Shown piece after piece: positions 36,722 through 45,970 of a stretch of DNA of 64,000 nucleotides. The stretch lies in NCBI RefSeq assembly GCF_030142075.1, contig NZ_CP126241.1:2542001-2606000 (forward strand). The letters are read 5' to 3'. The notes beneath the pieces were generated by a model. The model was not told where the DNA came from, did no database searches, and worked only from the letters and a program-made list of their open reading frames with translations. The stretch is from Arthrobacter sp. zg-Y20 (GTDB lineage: Bacteria > Actinomycetota > Actinomycetes > Actinomycetales > Micrococcaceae). Each line of letters begins with the position of its first letter. Position 1 is the first letter of the stretch. A program made the translations under genes and the position numbers.

Positions 36722-37522
36722 ATGCCTGCACGCCACATCGGCACTGCCTACGACGACGGCGCCGCGGACTTTGAGCGCCTCGCACCATCGCTGTGGAATC
36801 CCATGGGCAATGCGCTTGCGGCGGCTGCGGACATCAGCCTGGGCGACCGCGTCCTGGATGCGTGCTGCGGCAGCGGTGCCACCACCATCCCTGCCGCCCA
36901 GTTCGCCGGACCCGATGCGACCGTTGACGGTGTCGACCTCAGCGGAGAGCTGCTGGCCCTGAACCAGGCGAAGGCGGACACCCTGTCCCTGAACGGCGTG
37001 CGGCTTTTCAAGGCCGATGCCGCTGGATGGCAGTCCGGGGATCCCTACGACGCCGTCCTCTGCGCCTACGGGCTTTTCCTCCTGCCCCAGATGGACGCCG
37101 CTGCGGCCCACCTGGTTTCGCAGCTGCGCTCCGGCGGACGGTTTGCCCTCAGCGTGTGGCAGGAAGGCGCCGGGTCCCCCTTCAGCGAACTGCTGTGGAA
37201 GGCCTGCCTGCAGGAACGTCCGGAACTGGCCGATGCCCCGCAGCCGAAGACGGACAACCTCCGGCGGATCAACACGCCGGAGAAACTTTCGGCCTGGCTC
37301 GAGTCCCTCGGCCTCACCGACGTGGCGGTAACCCCCACGCAGGGACGGGTCCAGCTCAGCGGTTCGCTGGCGTGGTCCCTGGTCATGGGCAGCACCTTCC
37401 GCGAACTCCTGCCTTCCGCGCCGGACGCGGTGGAACGGGTGCGTACAAACTTCCTGGCCGAACTCGGTGAGGACTTCGAGCTGAACGCCGACACCCTGAT
37501 CGCCACCGGCGTCCGCCCCTAA
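36722..37522 (+). CDS. SAM-dependent class I methyltransferase
   Basis: The 266-residue protein has SAM motif I VLDACCGSGATT (44-55), motif II VDGVDLS and the post-I DAVLCAYGLFLLP strand. It resembles UbiE/Coq5-type methyltransferases; the substrate is unknown. ATG at 36722 has AAGGA 8 nt upstream. Confidence 0.85.
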   Translation: MPARHIGTAYDDGAADFERLAPSLWNPMGNALAAAADISLGDRVLDACCGSGATTIPAAQFAGPDATVDGVDLSGELLALNQAKADTLSLNGVRLFKADAAGWQSGDPYDAVLCAYGLFLLPQMDAAAAHLVSQLRSGGRFALSVWQEGAGSPFSELLWKACLQERPELADAPQPKTDNLRRINTPEKLSAWLESLGLTDVAVTPTQGRVQLSGSLAWSLVMGSTFRELLPSAPDAVERVRTNFLAELGEDFELNADTLIATGVRP

Positions 37523-37527
37523 GAGGG

Positions 37528-37558
37528 GCTGGCCGGCCCGGAGGGGGCTGGCCAGCCC
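37528..37558. terminator. possible terminator between convergent genes
   Basis: GGGCTGGCC (37528-37536) can pair perfectly with GGCCAGCCC (37550-37558); an alternative 14-bp palindrome lies at 37545-37558. There is no T-tract, so termination efficiency is uncertain. Confidence 0.4.
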
Positions 37559-37568
37559 GGCAGCCGGT

Positions 37569-38312
37569 TTAGAACCCGGCGATCGTCTCGGGCGTATTGA
37601 CGCCCACCACGTGGAAGACCTCGGCACTGGAGCCCTCGGACATACCGTGGCGGCGTGCGTTGTCCTGCAGGAACCGGCGCACCGAGGTGTCCATGCCCTC
37701 AATGTCCGGGTGCTGGCTGGCATGCACCCGGATGGCGGCGAGCTTGGTGTCCACGGTGGCGCTGACATCCACGGCCCGGTTCTCCCGCTCACGCGGCGCA
37801 CCGTAGAACCACAGCCACGGCACCTTGTACGCCTGAAGTCCCCGCTCGGCCAGTTCGGGATAGGCGAAGGGGTTCTCCGCCGCGGGATACACCGCCCGGG
37901 TCACTATTTCGCCGCAGGCGAGGTGGTCCGGATGGCTGGCCTGCAGGCGGTCCCAGTTCCGTTCCGGGTGCATTGCCAGCACTACGTCCGGCCGTACCCG
38001 GCGGATCTGCTCCACTGCCCGGGCGATCACCGAATGGTTCACCTCCAGGTAGCCGTCCCGCTCCCCCAGGAACACCACGTCCTGGGCCCCCACTGCGCGG
38101 GCTGCGGCGCGCTGTTCCTCGCTGCGCAGCTCACTGACCCCGGTGCGGTCCGCGGGGTCGAATCCCCCGGCGTCCCCGGAGGTCATGATGCAGTACGTGA
38201 TCCGGGCGCCGTCGGACGCCCAGCGGGCCAGCGTGCCGGCGGCACCGAAATCAATGTCATCCGGGTGGGCGGCGAAGGCCAGGACCCGGCCGGGCGTCGG
38301 GAACTGGTCCAC
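37569..38312 (-). CDS. PIG-L/LmbE-family deacetylase
   Basis: The 247-residue protein has the zinc-binding AHPDD motif near the N-terminus and SHPDHLACG further on, as in GlcNAc-PI de-N-acetylases, MshB and Mca. It may act on mycothiol-type or other acylated sugars; the exact substrate is not deducible. GTG at 38312 directly follows the etfA stop, so it is cotranscribed with etfBA. The longer upstream frame overlaps etfA and is not used. Confidence 0.85.
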   Translation of the reverse strand: MDQFPTPGRVLAFAAHPDDIDFGAAGTLARWASDGARITYCIMTSGDAGGFDPADRTGVSELRSEEQRAAARAVGAQDVVFLGERDGYLEVNHSVIARAVEQIRRVRPDVVLAMHPERNWDRLQASHPDHLACGEIVTRAVYPAAENPFAYPELAERGLQAYKVPWLWFYGAPRERENRAVDVSATVDTKLAAIRVHASQHPDIEGMDTSVRRFLQDNARRHGMSEGSSAEVFHVVGVNTPETIAGF

Positions 38313-38313
38313 G

Positions 38314-39258
38314 CTAGGCCCTGCGCTTCCGGATTTCCGCGGCCGCCTGCGGCAGGACCGAGAACACGTCGCCCACCACGCCGAAGTCGGCAATTTCGAA
38401 GACCGGTGCATCGGCGTCCTTGTTTACCGCCACAATTACCTGCGCTGTCTGCATGCCCGCCTTTTGCTGGATCGCCCCGGAAATGCCGGCGGAAATGTAC
38501 AGCTGCGGAGACACGGTCTTGCCGGTCTGGCCCACCTGCGCGGAGTGCTCTATCCAGCCGGCATCCGTGGCAGCGCGGGACGCTCCCACGGCCCCGCCCA
38601 GCAAATCCGCAAGCTCTTCGACGGGACCGAAGTTCCCGTCCATGCCGCGGCCGCCTGCCACAATCACCCGCGCTTCGGCCAGTTCGGGCCGCCCGCTGAC
38701 ACGTTTGCCGGTACGCCCGGTCACCCGTGCCGCGGGGCCGGCCTCGGGAACCGGCAGCTCGATCCGGGCCGGTGCACCGGCTTCGACGGCGTCGGCGGGC
38801 TCAACGCTGTTGGCCTTCACCGTGATGATCGGCGTTCCGGCCTGCACCCGGCACGTGGAGGTCCAGGACCCGGCCAGCACCGACTTGGTGACGGCGAGAT
38901 CGGGGGCAACGGCAACGGCGTCGGTAATCACGCCGGAGCCCAGTTTGATCCCGGTGCGAGCGGCAATTTCGCGGTCTTCGAAGGAATTGCCCAGCAGGAT
39001 CGCGGCCGGCTGCTCCGCGGTGGCCGCTTCGGCAAGGAAGGCCGCCTTGGCGGCAACCAGGACGGTATCCAGGTCTCCGGCAGGCTCGTAAACCTTCCGT
39101 GCGCCGTGCGCAGCCAGCGCTTCCGCCAGTTCCGTCTCCAGCGGTCGGGCGGAGGCAACCACCGGTTCACCCACGCTGCCCGCAAGGGTCAGCAATTCGC
39201 GGGCGGCCCGCGGCAGGGGCAGGGCAGGGACATCTAGGAAAACGAGGACGGACGCCAT
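38314..39258 (-). CDS. etfA: electron transfer flavoprotein alpha subunit
   Basis: The 314-residue protein has the C-terminal FAD domain typical of EtfA (VSGRPELAEARVIVAGGRGM, VGASRAATDAGW, VGQTGKTVSPQLYIS, GISGAIQQ). It forms a heterodimer with EtfB that passes electrons from acyl-CoA and related dehydrogenases to the quinone pool. An AAGGAG site lies 8 nt before the ATG. Confidence 0.95.
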   Translation of the reverse strand: MASVLVFLDVPALPLPRAARELLTLAGSVGEPVVASARPLETELAEALAAHGARKVYEPAGDLDTVLVAAKAAFLAEAATAEQPAAILLGNSFEDREIAARTGIKLGSGVITDAVAVAPDLAVTKSVLAGSWTSTCRVQAGTPIITVKANSVEPADAVEAGAPARIELPVPEAGPAARVTGRTGKRVSGRPELAEARVIVAGGRGMDGNFGPVEELADLLGGAVGASRAATDAGWIEHSAQVGQTGKTVSPQLYISAGISGAIQQKAGMQTAQVIVAVNKDADAPVFEIADFGVVGDVFSVLPQAAAEIRKRRA

Positions 39259-39323
39259 GGGATGCGCTCCTTCGGGACGTGGGCGGCGGCGCGCGGGAAG
39301 CGCCGGTGCAAGGGTCGGGGGGT

Positions 39324-40163
39324 CTAGATCAGTTTCTGCGCGGCAAGGTAGTCCACCAGCTGCACGCCGGCCGATCCGTCGTCGGTAATGATGGTTCCCT
39401 GTGAACGGGGCGGCCGGGGTGCCGACGCGGCGACGGTGGTCCAGGCCCCGTCGCGGCCCACCTGGCCGGCCTCAATGCCCAAGTCTGCGAGGCTGAGCAC
39501 CCGTACGGTCTTTTTCTTCGCGGCCATGATGCCCTTGAAGTTGGGGTAGCGCGGATCGTTGGCCTGGTCCGTCACCGAGACCAGCGCCGGCAGCGGCGCC
39601 TCGACCGTCTCAGTAAAGGAGTCGCCGTCGCGGCGGGCCTTGACGAGCGGGCCGTCAGCGCTGTCGGCTACCTCCAGCTCGGACGCGAAGGTTACCTGCG
39701 CCAGCTGAAGCCGTTCGGCCAGCTGCGCCGGCACCAGGGAAGTCTCACCGTCGGTGGATGCCATCCCGCTGATGACCAGGTCCACCGGCCCGTCTGCGTC
39801 GGCGATGGCGCGTACGGCCGCGGCGAGCGCGAGCGACGTCCCGGCGGCGTCGGAGCCGGCCAGGGCTTCGTCGGAGAGGTGGACGCCGGAGTAGGCACCG
39901 ATCTGCAGGGATTTCTTGACGGCGTTGACGGCTGCGGCCGGTCCCATCGAGAGGGCAGTGACGCGGTTTCCTGCCGCTTCGCCGCCTCGTGCCTCGGCCA
40001 GCTGCAGGGCCGCTTCCAGCGCGTATTCGTCCAGCTCGGAAAGGATGCTCTCGGAGCGGTCCAGGGTGTGTCCCGGGCCGGTGAGGTGCCGGTCAAACTG
40101 TGCGTCGGGGACATGCTTTACCAAAACAACAATGTTCAGCGGACGGTTGGCTGCTTCCTGCAT
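39324..40163 (-). CDS. etfB: electron transfer flavoprotein beta subunit
   Basis: The 279-residue protein has IVVLVKHVPDAQFDR at the start and the EtfB signature VSVTDQANDPRYPNFKGIMAAKKK, which binds the second nucleotide. It is followed by etfA after 65 nt. ATG at 40163 has GGAAAGG 8 nt upstream; the frame continues upstream but without coding character. Confidence 0.95.
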   Translation of the reverse strand: MQEAANRPLNIVVLVKHVPDAQFDRHLTGPGHTLDRSESILSELDEYALEAALQLAEARGGEAAGNRVTALSMGPAAAVNAVKKSLQIGAYSGVHLSDEALAGSDAAGTSLALAAAVRAIADADGPVDLVISGMASTDGETSLVPAQLAERLQLAQVTFASELEVADSADGPLVKARRDGDSFTETVEAPLPALVSVTDQANDPRYPNFKGIMAAKKKTVRVLSLADLGIEAGQVGRDGAWTTVAASAPRPPRSQGTIITDDGSAGVQLVDYLAAQKLI

Positions 40164-40372
40164 TCCGCGCCTTTCCGGTAGGAAATCGGTTCCCGGCGGC
40201 CGGGAATGCTCCCGCCGACGCGCGCCTTCCGGTGGGACGGCGCGATTAAAGCTAATCACACCATGCTCCCCGGATGCCCCCGGTACGGAGGAAGGACCGC
40301 CTCCGGGGATTTCCGGAAGCGGCCCTTCGCCCGCTGGAACGGTTAGCCGTCCCTGGAATTACTCGTGACGGG

Positions 40373-41836
40373 TTACTGCTCGGCGGAGTCGCCGAGCGTG
40401 ACGTCGGTGCTGGCGGCCTTTCCGTCGCGGGTGTAGTCAATGGTGACCTTGCCGCCCGCGGGCTGCATGCGGATGGCTGCAGTCAGTGACTGTGCATCCG
40501 TGACCGGCATACCGTTCACCGAGGTGACCACGTCGCCCTTCTTCAGGCCTGCCTTGGCGCCCGGGGACCCGGAGACAACGTCGGCCACATCTGCGCCTAC
40601 CGTGAAGGTAGAGGAGGAGTTCGACGCCGTGGCCGGCTTCACGGACACACCGAGATAGCCGTGGGAGGCCGATCCGTTGTCGATGATTTCATCCGCGATG
40701 CGCTGGGCGTAGGTGATCGGAATCGCGAAGCCGACACCGATGCTGCCGCTCTCCTCCCCTGCGCTGCCCGAGGCCGCCGAGGCGATGGCGACGTTGACGC
40801 CGATCACCTCGCCGCTGGTGTTCACCAGTGCGCCTCCCGAGTTGCCGTGGTTAATAGCCGCATCCGTCTGGAGCACGTTCAGGAAGATCGAGCTTTCACC
40901 GGAGCTCTGGTCCTGCGAGGAACCATCCGGCGGAGCGAAACGGAAACCGTTGCCGTCGTCTTCGGGCACCTGAGAAGAGTCCGAGTCCGACTCCGGAGCC
41001 GCGGAGGACTGGACGCTGATGGTGCGGTTGAGCGTGGAGACGATGCCGTCGGTGACGGTTCCGGCCAGGCCGAGCGGCGCACCGATGGCGATCACGGTGT
41101 CCCCGACGTTCAGTTTCTCCGAGTCCCCCAGTGCTGCCGGCGTCAGGTCCGTGGCGTCGACCTTGATGACTGCCAGGTCCGACACCGGGTCGGTTCCGAC
41201 GACGGTCGCCTGCAGGACCCGGCCGTCCGAGGTCTGCACTTCCACCGTCGGGTCGGCGGCGGTACCGCCGAGGGTCACCACGTGGGTGTTGGTCAGGATG
41301 TGTCCCTCATTGTCCAGGATGATCCCGGAGCCCGTACCCGTGCTGCCTGATGCGGCAACCTCGATGGTCACCACGCTGGGTGAGGCCTTGACCGCTGCGG
41401 CGGTCACGGCGTTGACGCTGTCCTTGTTGTTGACGACAACGGTTTCGGACTGGCCGGTCTGCCCGGCGCCGTTCGAGTCGCCATCCATAAGGCTGTTGGC
41501 ACCTACGGCGACGCCGCCGCCCAGGAGGCCCGCCAGTACCATGCCGGTCACCAGCGCTCCGGCGCCGAACTTCTTTGCCCGTCCCGGGTGTTCCTGCCCG
41601 GTTCCGGCCGGCGCCTGGAATGCCGTGCCTTCTGACCCGTCGGCAGGCGGTCCGTACGGGGAAGAGCCGTACGTTGCCCCGTACGTCGGTCCGGTACCCG
41701 GTTCGGCGGACGGCTGCCCGGTCCCCGGTTGTGCAGATCCTGGCTGCGCAGATCCTGAGTATGACGACGGCGGCGCCGGCGGCCGGGGAGGCAGGTGGCG
41801 CTCAGGGCCGTCGGTTCCCCCGTGTTGCTCAGTCAT
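40373..41836 (-). CDS. HtrA/DegP-type membrane serine protease with PDZ domain
   Basis: The 487-residue protein has a long Pro/Gly/Ser/Tyr-rich cytoplasmic N-terminus (1-~88), one membrane helix (~91-113), a trypsin-like domain with H185, D220 and S333 (NHGNSGGALV) and a C-terminal PDZ domain (~385-480). It resembles mycobacterial PepD/HtrA. A low-complexity insert (~279-315) interrupts the protease domain between strands. ATG at 41836 has GAAAGGA 7-8 nt upstream. It probably degrades or refolds misfolded proteins outside the membrane. Confidence 0.92.
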   Translation of the reverse strand: MTEQHGGTDGPERHLPPRPPAPPSSYSGSAQPGSAQPGTGQPSAEPGTGPTYGATYGSSPYGPPADGSEGTAFQAPAGTGQEHPGRAKKFGAGALVTGMVLAGLLGGGVAVGANSLMDGDSNGAGQTGQSETVVVNNKDSVNAVTAAAVKASPSVVTIEVAASGSTGTGSGIILDNEGHILTNTHVVTLGGTAADPTVEVQTSDGRVLQATVVGTDPVSDLAVIKVDATDLTPAALGDSEKLNVGDTVIAIGAPLGLAGTVTDGIVSTLNRTISVQSSAAPESDSDSSQVPEDDGNGFRFAPPDGSSQDQSSGESSIFLNVLQTDAAINHGNSGGALVNTSGEVIGVNVAIASAASGSAGEESGSIGVGFAIPITYAQRIADEIIDNGSASHGYLGVSVKPATASNSSSTFTVGADVADVVSGSPGAKAGLKKGDVVTSVNGMPVTDAQSLTAAIRMQPAGGKVTIDYTRDGKAASTDVTLGDSAEQ

Positions 41837-42206
41837 GTGGGTTTCCTTTCCAAATTCGGTGTACCCATGGTGTAGCCACAACGTTTACGTATCCACTATG
41901 ACAGCGGATTCTGGGACCTGCGCGCACGATTGCTGGACATCTGCTGTGAAGATCCCGAATGCCGGATCCGATATGCCGCGGCATCCCGCACCGGCACAAC
42001 TCCACTGCAGCACCGACGAACCGGCAGGTCAGAGGGGGTGCGCAGCCACGGCAGCCGGGCGGAGCGCGGTGGACGGGGGTTAGGGCTGCCCCTAGAATCG
42101 GTACCAACGTCGAATCGGCAACAGGCAGCCGCAACAGCAGTCACAACACAGTCTGCGGTCGGCCTGCGCGACCCGCAACCAGCGGGCAATAACCAAAGGA
42201 TGTTTT
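41837..42206. other. divergent intergenic region, htrA-like and TPM genes
   Basis: This 370-bp stretch contains no convincing gene. It holds the TPM-gene promoter at 42070-42098, an A/C-rich leader from about 42105, and a perfect 12-bp palindrome ATGCCGCGGCAT at 41973-41984. For the protease I see no clear promoter hexamers. Confidence 0.6.
42070..42098 (+). promoter_or_regulatory. promoter of the TPM-domain gene
   Basis: TGGACG (42070-42075) and TAGAAT (42093-42098) are spaced by 17 bp. Transcription would start near 42105, giving a leader of about 100 nt. Confidence 0.5.
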
Positions 42207-44336
42207 ATGCGGTCACGGAACAGGTTGGGGGCCGTGTTCGGCCTGAGTGCGGTTGCGATCCTGTCCCCCGCGGCGGCGTCGGCAGCGTCCTCTGCCCTTG
42301 ACCCGGCGTCGTCGTCGGTATCCTCCGTGGTTGCGCCTGCCGCAATGGTGCAGTCCGAATCCCCCGTCCGCATCCCGCCGGGAGAGGTTGTTGTGGACCC
42401 GGCCAATGTGCTGGGCGGCGAGGCGTCCAAGGTTGAACAGGCCATCAACGATGTGCAGCGCAGCACCGGCTACACGCTGTACGTGGTGTATGTGGACTCC
42501 TTCACCAGCCCCTCTGATCCCACGGCCTGGGCGCAGCAGGTAGTGGACGCCAAGGGGATGGGCAGCAAGGAAGCGCTCCTGAGCATCGCCACAGAGGACC
42601 GCAAGATCGAGGTCTCCACCGGAGACCAGAGTGTCCTGACCGAAGCCCGGCGCAACGCGATCCTGGCCGCAGCCACCGATCCCCTGCTCGGCTCCCGGGA
42701 CATTTCCTCCTCCCAGTGGGCCACTGCCGCCCTCAACGCCACCGATTCCCTGGCAGACATAGCCCGCGGCGGCGACGGAGAAGTTGCTTCGTCCTCCGAA
42801 TCCGGCGGCACCAGCGTGGCCCCCCTGGTAGTGGGCGGCGTCGTAGTGGCCGGCGGCGTGGGGACCGCACTGCTGCTGCGCAGCCGCCGGCGGAAATCCC
42901 CGGCGTCCGTTCCCGCTCAGCAGCAGGGACCGGCGGCTCCCGTGGATCCGCTGGACACCATGAGCGTGCCTGACCTGCGCAAGCGGGCCGGCAGCCTGCT
43001 GGTCGCGGCCGACGACGCGATTAAGTCCAGTGAGCAGGAACTGGCCTTTGCGATGGCCGCGTACGGCGAAGACGCCGTCACCACCTTCTCCGAAGACCTG
43101 GCGGCCGCACGGAACCACATGGGTGAATCCTTCAAGCTGCAGCAGCAGCTGGATGACCACATCCCCGACACCGAGCAGCAGCAGCGGACCTGGCTCAAGG
43201 ACATCATCCGCCGGTGCGAGGCCGTCAACGATTCACTCCAGGCGCACAAAGCGGAGTTCGACGAGCTGCGTGAACTGGAGAAGAACGCGCCCGCAGCGCT
43301 GGCCGCAGCACAGGCCGCGGCAGACCAGACCGCTTCCCGCCTCAGCACCTCTGCGGCAGCTTTGGACTCGCTGCGTGCCCGCTACGCGGCCTCCGCGGTG
43401 AACCAGGTCAGCGACAACATCGACCAGGCGAACGAGCGGCTCGCCTTCGTCTCCAGTGCTGCAGCCACGGCCAACGAAAAGCTCGGCGAGGGCGACACCT
43501 CCTCCGCGGTGGTTTCCGTGCGGGCCGCCGAAGAAGCCGTTCACCAGGCCAATGTGCTGCTCGACGCCATCGACAAGCGCGGACAGGAACTGGACGCCGC
43601 GCACCAGGAACTGCAGCGAGCGATTGCCGACGCCAACCAGGACCTCGCCCAGGCGGAAGCTTTTGCCGCCGGCGGCGGAAACCCGGGGCTTGCCGGACCT
43701 GTCGCAGGCGTGCGCGCCGCAGTGGATGCAGCCCGCCAGGCCATGGCAGCCGGCCCGGTTGATCCCGTGGATCTGCTCCGCCGGCTCGAAGCAGCCAACA
43801 GCCAGCTGGACGCCGCACTCGAGGGCATCCGGGACCGCCAGGAGCAGGAGCGCCGTGCACGGGATTCCCTGCAGCACGCCCTCATGGCCGCGCAGGCCCA
43901 GATTTCCGGAACGTCGGACTACATCCGTGCCCGCCGCGGCGGCGTGGGCAGCGAAGCGCGGACCCGGCTCGCCGAGGCCGAACGAAACCTGCAGCAGGCG
44001 GTAGCCCTGCAGGCGTCAGATCCAGTCAGCGCCCTCGCCTATGCCCAGCAGGCCAATGCGCTGGCAGCCCAGGCCGCAGATATGGCCCAGCAGGACGTTG
44101 ACGGGTTTGACGGCGGGTTCGGCGGGGGCGGTTTAGGCGGCGGCTACGGCGGACGCGGGGGCAGCGGCCTGGGCGGCGCGGTCCTCGGCGGCATCCTGAT
44201 CGACTCCATCCTGCGCGGCGGCTCCCACGGGGGCGGCTGGGGCGGCGGCGGATTCGGCGGCTTCGGCGGCGGAGGATTCGGCGGCGGCGGTTTTGGCGGC
44301 GGCGGAGGCTTCGGTTCCTCCGGAGGAAACTTCTAG
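42207..44336 (+). CDS. TPM-domain secreted/membrane protein with Gly-rich tail
   Basis: The 709-residue protein has a signal peptide (1-~26), an extracytoplasmic TPM domain (~55-185; VVDPANVLGGEASKVEQAI), a membrane helix (~208-230), a long alpha-helical coiled-coil region (~250-620) and a Gly-rich tail with repeated GGGGFGGG. TPM domains have been linked to phosphatase activity and photosystem repair in plants; the bacterial function is open. ATG follows AAAGGA by 6 nt. It is followed by pspA, suggesting a role in membrane stress. Confidence 0.85.
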   Translation: MRSRNRLGAVFGLSAVAILSPAAASAASSALDPASSSVSSVVAPAAMVQSESPVRIPPGEVVVDPANVLGGEASKVEQAINDVQRSTGYTLYVVYVDSFTSPSDPTAWAQQVVDAKGMGSKEALLSIATEDRKIEVSTGDQSVLTEARRNAILAAATDPLLGSRDISSSQWATAALNATDSLADIARGGDGEVASSSESGGTSVAPLVVGGVVVAGGVGTALLLRSRRRKSPASVPAQQQGPAAPVDPLDTMSVPDLRKRAGSLLVAADDAIKSSEQELAFAMAAYGEDAVTTFSEDLAAARNHMGESFKLQQQLDDHIPDTEQQQRTWLKDIIRRCEAVNDSLQAHKAEFDELRELEKNAPAALAAAQAAADQTASRLSTSAAALDSLRARYAASAVNQVSDNIDQANERLAFVSSAAATANEKLGEGDTSSAVVSVRAAEEAVHQANVLLDAIDKRGQELDAAHQELQRAIADANQDLAQAEAFAAGGGNPGLAGPVAGVRAAVDAARQAMAAGPVDPVDLLRRLEAANSQLDAALEGIRDRQEQERRARDSLQHALMAAQAQISGTSDYIRARRGGVGSEARTRLAEAERNLQQAVALQASDPVSALAYAQQANALAAQAADMAQQDVDGFDGGFGGGGLGGGYGGRGGSGLGGAVLGGILIDSILRGGSHGGGWGGGGFGGFGGGGFGGGGFGGGGGFGSSGGNF

Positions 44337-44439
44337 CACTGCAGGGGCCAAAGCCCCGAAAGTACACCAAGATGTACCCGTAACGGTTTCATGGCGAACG
44401 CGGGCAATTCCGAACACAGCATATTGAAAGGCAGACACC

Positions 44440-45180
44440 GTGGTTAAGCAGTCAATTTTCGGACGTATCACCCAGTTGGCCAAGGCCAACATCAACGCGA
44501 TCCTCGACCAGGCCGAGGACCCGCAGAAAATGCTCGACCAGATGGTGCGGGACTACAGCAACAACATCGCCGAAGCTGAAAGCGCCGTTGCCCAGACCAT
44601 CGGCAACCTGCGGATGCTTCAGGACGATTACAACGAAGACATCCAGAACGCGCAGAACTGGGGCAACAAGGCCCTGGCCGCCTCCCGCAAGGCGGACGAA
44701 TTCCGCGCTGCGGGAAACACCGTGGACGCCGAAAAGTTCGACAACCTTGCCAAGGTGGCCCTCCAGCGCCAGATCGCTTCCGAGAACGAGGCCAAGGGCG
44801 CCCAACCGACCATCGCTTCCCAGGAAGAGATCGTCGAGCGGCTCAAGACCGGACTGAACCAGATGAAGGGCAAGCTGGACCAGCTCACCAGCAAGCGGGA
44901 CGAGCTCATCGCCCGCGCCCGGAACGCCGCCGCGCAGACGCAGATGCACGACGCCATGAAGAGCATCGACGTTATGGACTCCACCTCCGAGGTGGGACGC
45001 TTCGAAGAGAAGATCCGCCGCGAAGAAGCCCGGGTCCGCGGTGCCAACGAACTGACCGCCTCCAGTCTGGACGCCCAGTTTGAAAGCCTGGAAGACCTCG
45101 GCGAGCAGACGGAGGTCGAGGCTCGCCTGGCCGCCCTGAAGTCCTCCGCGGGCACCAAGCAGTCCGCAATCGAGGAATAG
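44440..45180 (+). CDS. pspA: PspA/IM30 phage-shock protein
   Basis: The 246-residue protein is an almost continuous coiled coil starting SIFGRITQLAKANINAILDQAEDP, the PspA/Vipp1 signature. Such proteins form membrane-bound ESCRT-III-like assemblies that preserve membrane integrity. GTG at 44440 has GAAAGG 8 nt upstream. It lies 104 nt behind the TPM gene and may share its transcript. A strong terminator follows. Confidence 0.93.
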   Translation: MVKQSIFGRITQLAKANINAILDQAEDPQKMLDQMVRDYSNNIAEAESAVAQTIGNLRMLQDDYNEDIQNAQNWGNKALAASRKADEFRAAGNTVDAEKFDNLAKVALQRQIASENEAKGAQPTIASQEEIVERLKTGLNQMKGKLDQLTSKRDELIARARNAAAQTQMHDAMKSIDVMDSTSEVGRFEEKIRREEARVRGANELTASSLDAQFESLEDLGEQTEVEARLAALKSSAGTKQSAIEE

Positions 45181-45214
45181 CCCCACGCGCACCTGCCGCC
45201 GCGGAGGCGGGCAG

Positions 45215-45249
45215 AAAGGGCGGACGCCTACCGGCGGCGTCCGTCCTTT
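45215..45249. terminator. bidirectional terminator between pspA and DUF6328
   Basis: A 14-bp stem (45215-45228 with 45236-45249, one G-U pair) has AAA on the 5' side and TTT on the 3' side. Its right arm overlaps the last codons of the convergent DUF6328 gene. Confidence 0.85.
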
Positions 45250-45746
45250 GCCGTCCGGGCACGCAGGGCCCGGCGCCGCAGCACCTGAGGCAGCACCAGC
45301 CACAGCAGGGCCACCACCATCCCAACTGCCAGCGCCGCCACGGCACCGGCGGCTCCCGACAGCACGATGTCGAAGATCAAACCGATGGTCCCGACCAGGA
45401 TCAGTCCCACCAGCACCAGCGTCCAGCGCAGCAGCATGTCCGAATTGTTGACCAGGGCGCGCTTGATCCGCTGCTGGAAAAAGGTCCGGTGCATAACCAC
45501 CGTTGACATCAGCAGCGCCGTCACGAGCACGGAAAGCACAACCAGCGCAAGGTAGAGGCCGATCTGGATCCGGTTGAGGCCGGCGAAGCGCTGCTGGAAC
45601 GGCAGCGTCAGCAGGAATCCGGTGAGGATCTGGATACCCGTCTGGAGCACCCGGAGTTCCTGCAGCAAATCGGTCCAGTTGCGGTCCAGTTTCTGCAGCA
45701 TGGTCTCACCGCGGTCCGGATCACGCTCCACGGGTCGCTGTCCCAT
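45228..45746 (-). CDS. DUF6328 membrane protein
   Basis: The 172-residue protein has an amphipathic start (NWTDLLQELRVLQTGIQIL) and four membrane helices, the DUF6328 layout. Function is unknown. The open frame extends upstream across the terminator and tRNA, which cannot be coding. ATG at 45746 lies 7 nt after TAGACT, consistent with a leaderless message; an internal ATG at 45701 is an alternative. Confidence 0.78.
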   Translation of the reverse strand: MGQRPVERDPDRGETMLQKLDRNWTDLLQELRVLQTGIQILTGFLLTLPFQQRFAGLNRIQIGLYLALVVLSVLVTALLMSTVVMHRTFFQQRIKRALVNNSDMLLRWTLVLVGLILVGTIGLIFDIVLSGAAGAVAALAVGMVVALLWLVLPQVLRRRALRARTAKDGRRR

Positions 45747-45753
45747 AGGTGGA

Positions 45754-45759
45754 AGTCTA
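45754..45759 (-). promoter_or_regulatory. -10 element of a leaderless promoter (DUF6328)
   Basis: TAGACT on the minus strand, 7 nt, then the ATG at 45746. It sits just after the tRNA terminator. Confidence 0.4.
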
Positions 45760-45780
45760 GAACGCGGCGGGAGCGGATAT

Positions 45781-45828
45781 AAGGAAAGTCCCCCGAGGTT
45801 CCTTGCGGATCCTCGAGGGACTTTCCTT
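45781..45828 (-). terminator. terminator of the tRNA-fMet gene
   Basis: An 18-bp inverted repeat with one mismatch (45781-45798 with 45811-45828) has a 12-nt loop. It begins 2 nt after the encoded CCA end and reads CTTTCCTTAT at its minus-strand end. Confidence 0.85.
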
Positions 45829-45829
45829 T

Positions 45830-45906
45830 TGGTTGCGGGGGCAAGATTTGAACTTGCGACCTCTGGGTTATGAGCCCAGCGAGCTACCGAACTGCTCCAC
45901 CCCGCG
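45830..45906 (-). tRNA. initiator tRNA-fMet (CAT)
   Basis: The minus strand folds into a cloverleaf of 77 nt including an encoded CCA (45830-45832). The anticodon loop is CTCATAA. Initiator features are all present: C1 opposite A72 mismatch, three consecutive G-C pairs (GGG/CCC) at the base of the anticodon stem, and the GTTCAAATC T-loop. These mark initiator rather than elongator tRNA-Met. Confidence 0.96.
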
Positions 45907-45970
45907 GCGTGATATCTAACTCTACCCGCCGCGGGGTCCGGGTGCAAACCGGCCGGATATGGCTGCCCGC

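Noticed and set aside
41973-41984. 12-bp palindrome ATGCCGCGGCAT as an operator
   Set aside because: Only one copy is seen, not positioned relative to a clear promoter; GC-rich palindromes are common here.
45747-45947. N-terminal extension of the DUF6328 gene
   Set aside because: The extension would translate through the tRNA and its terminator.
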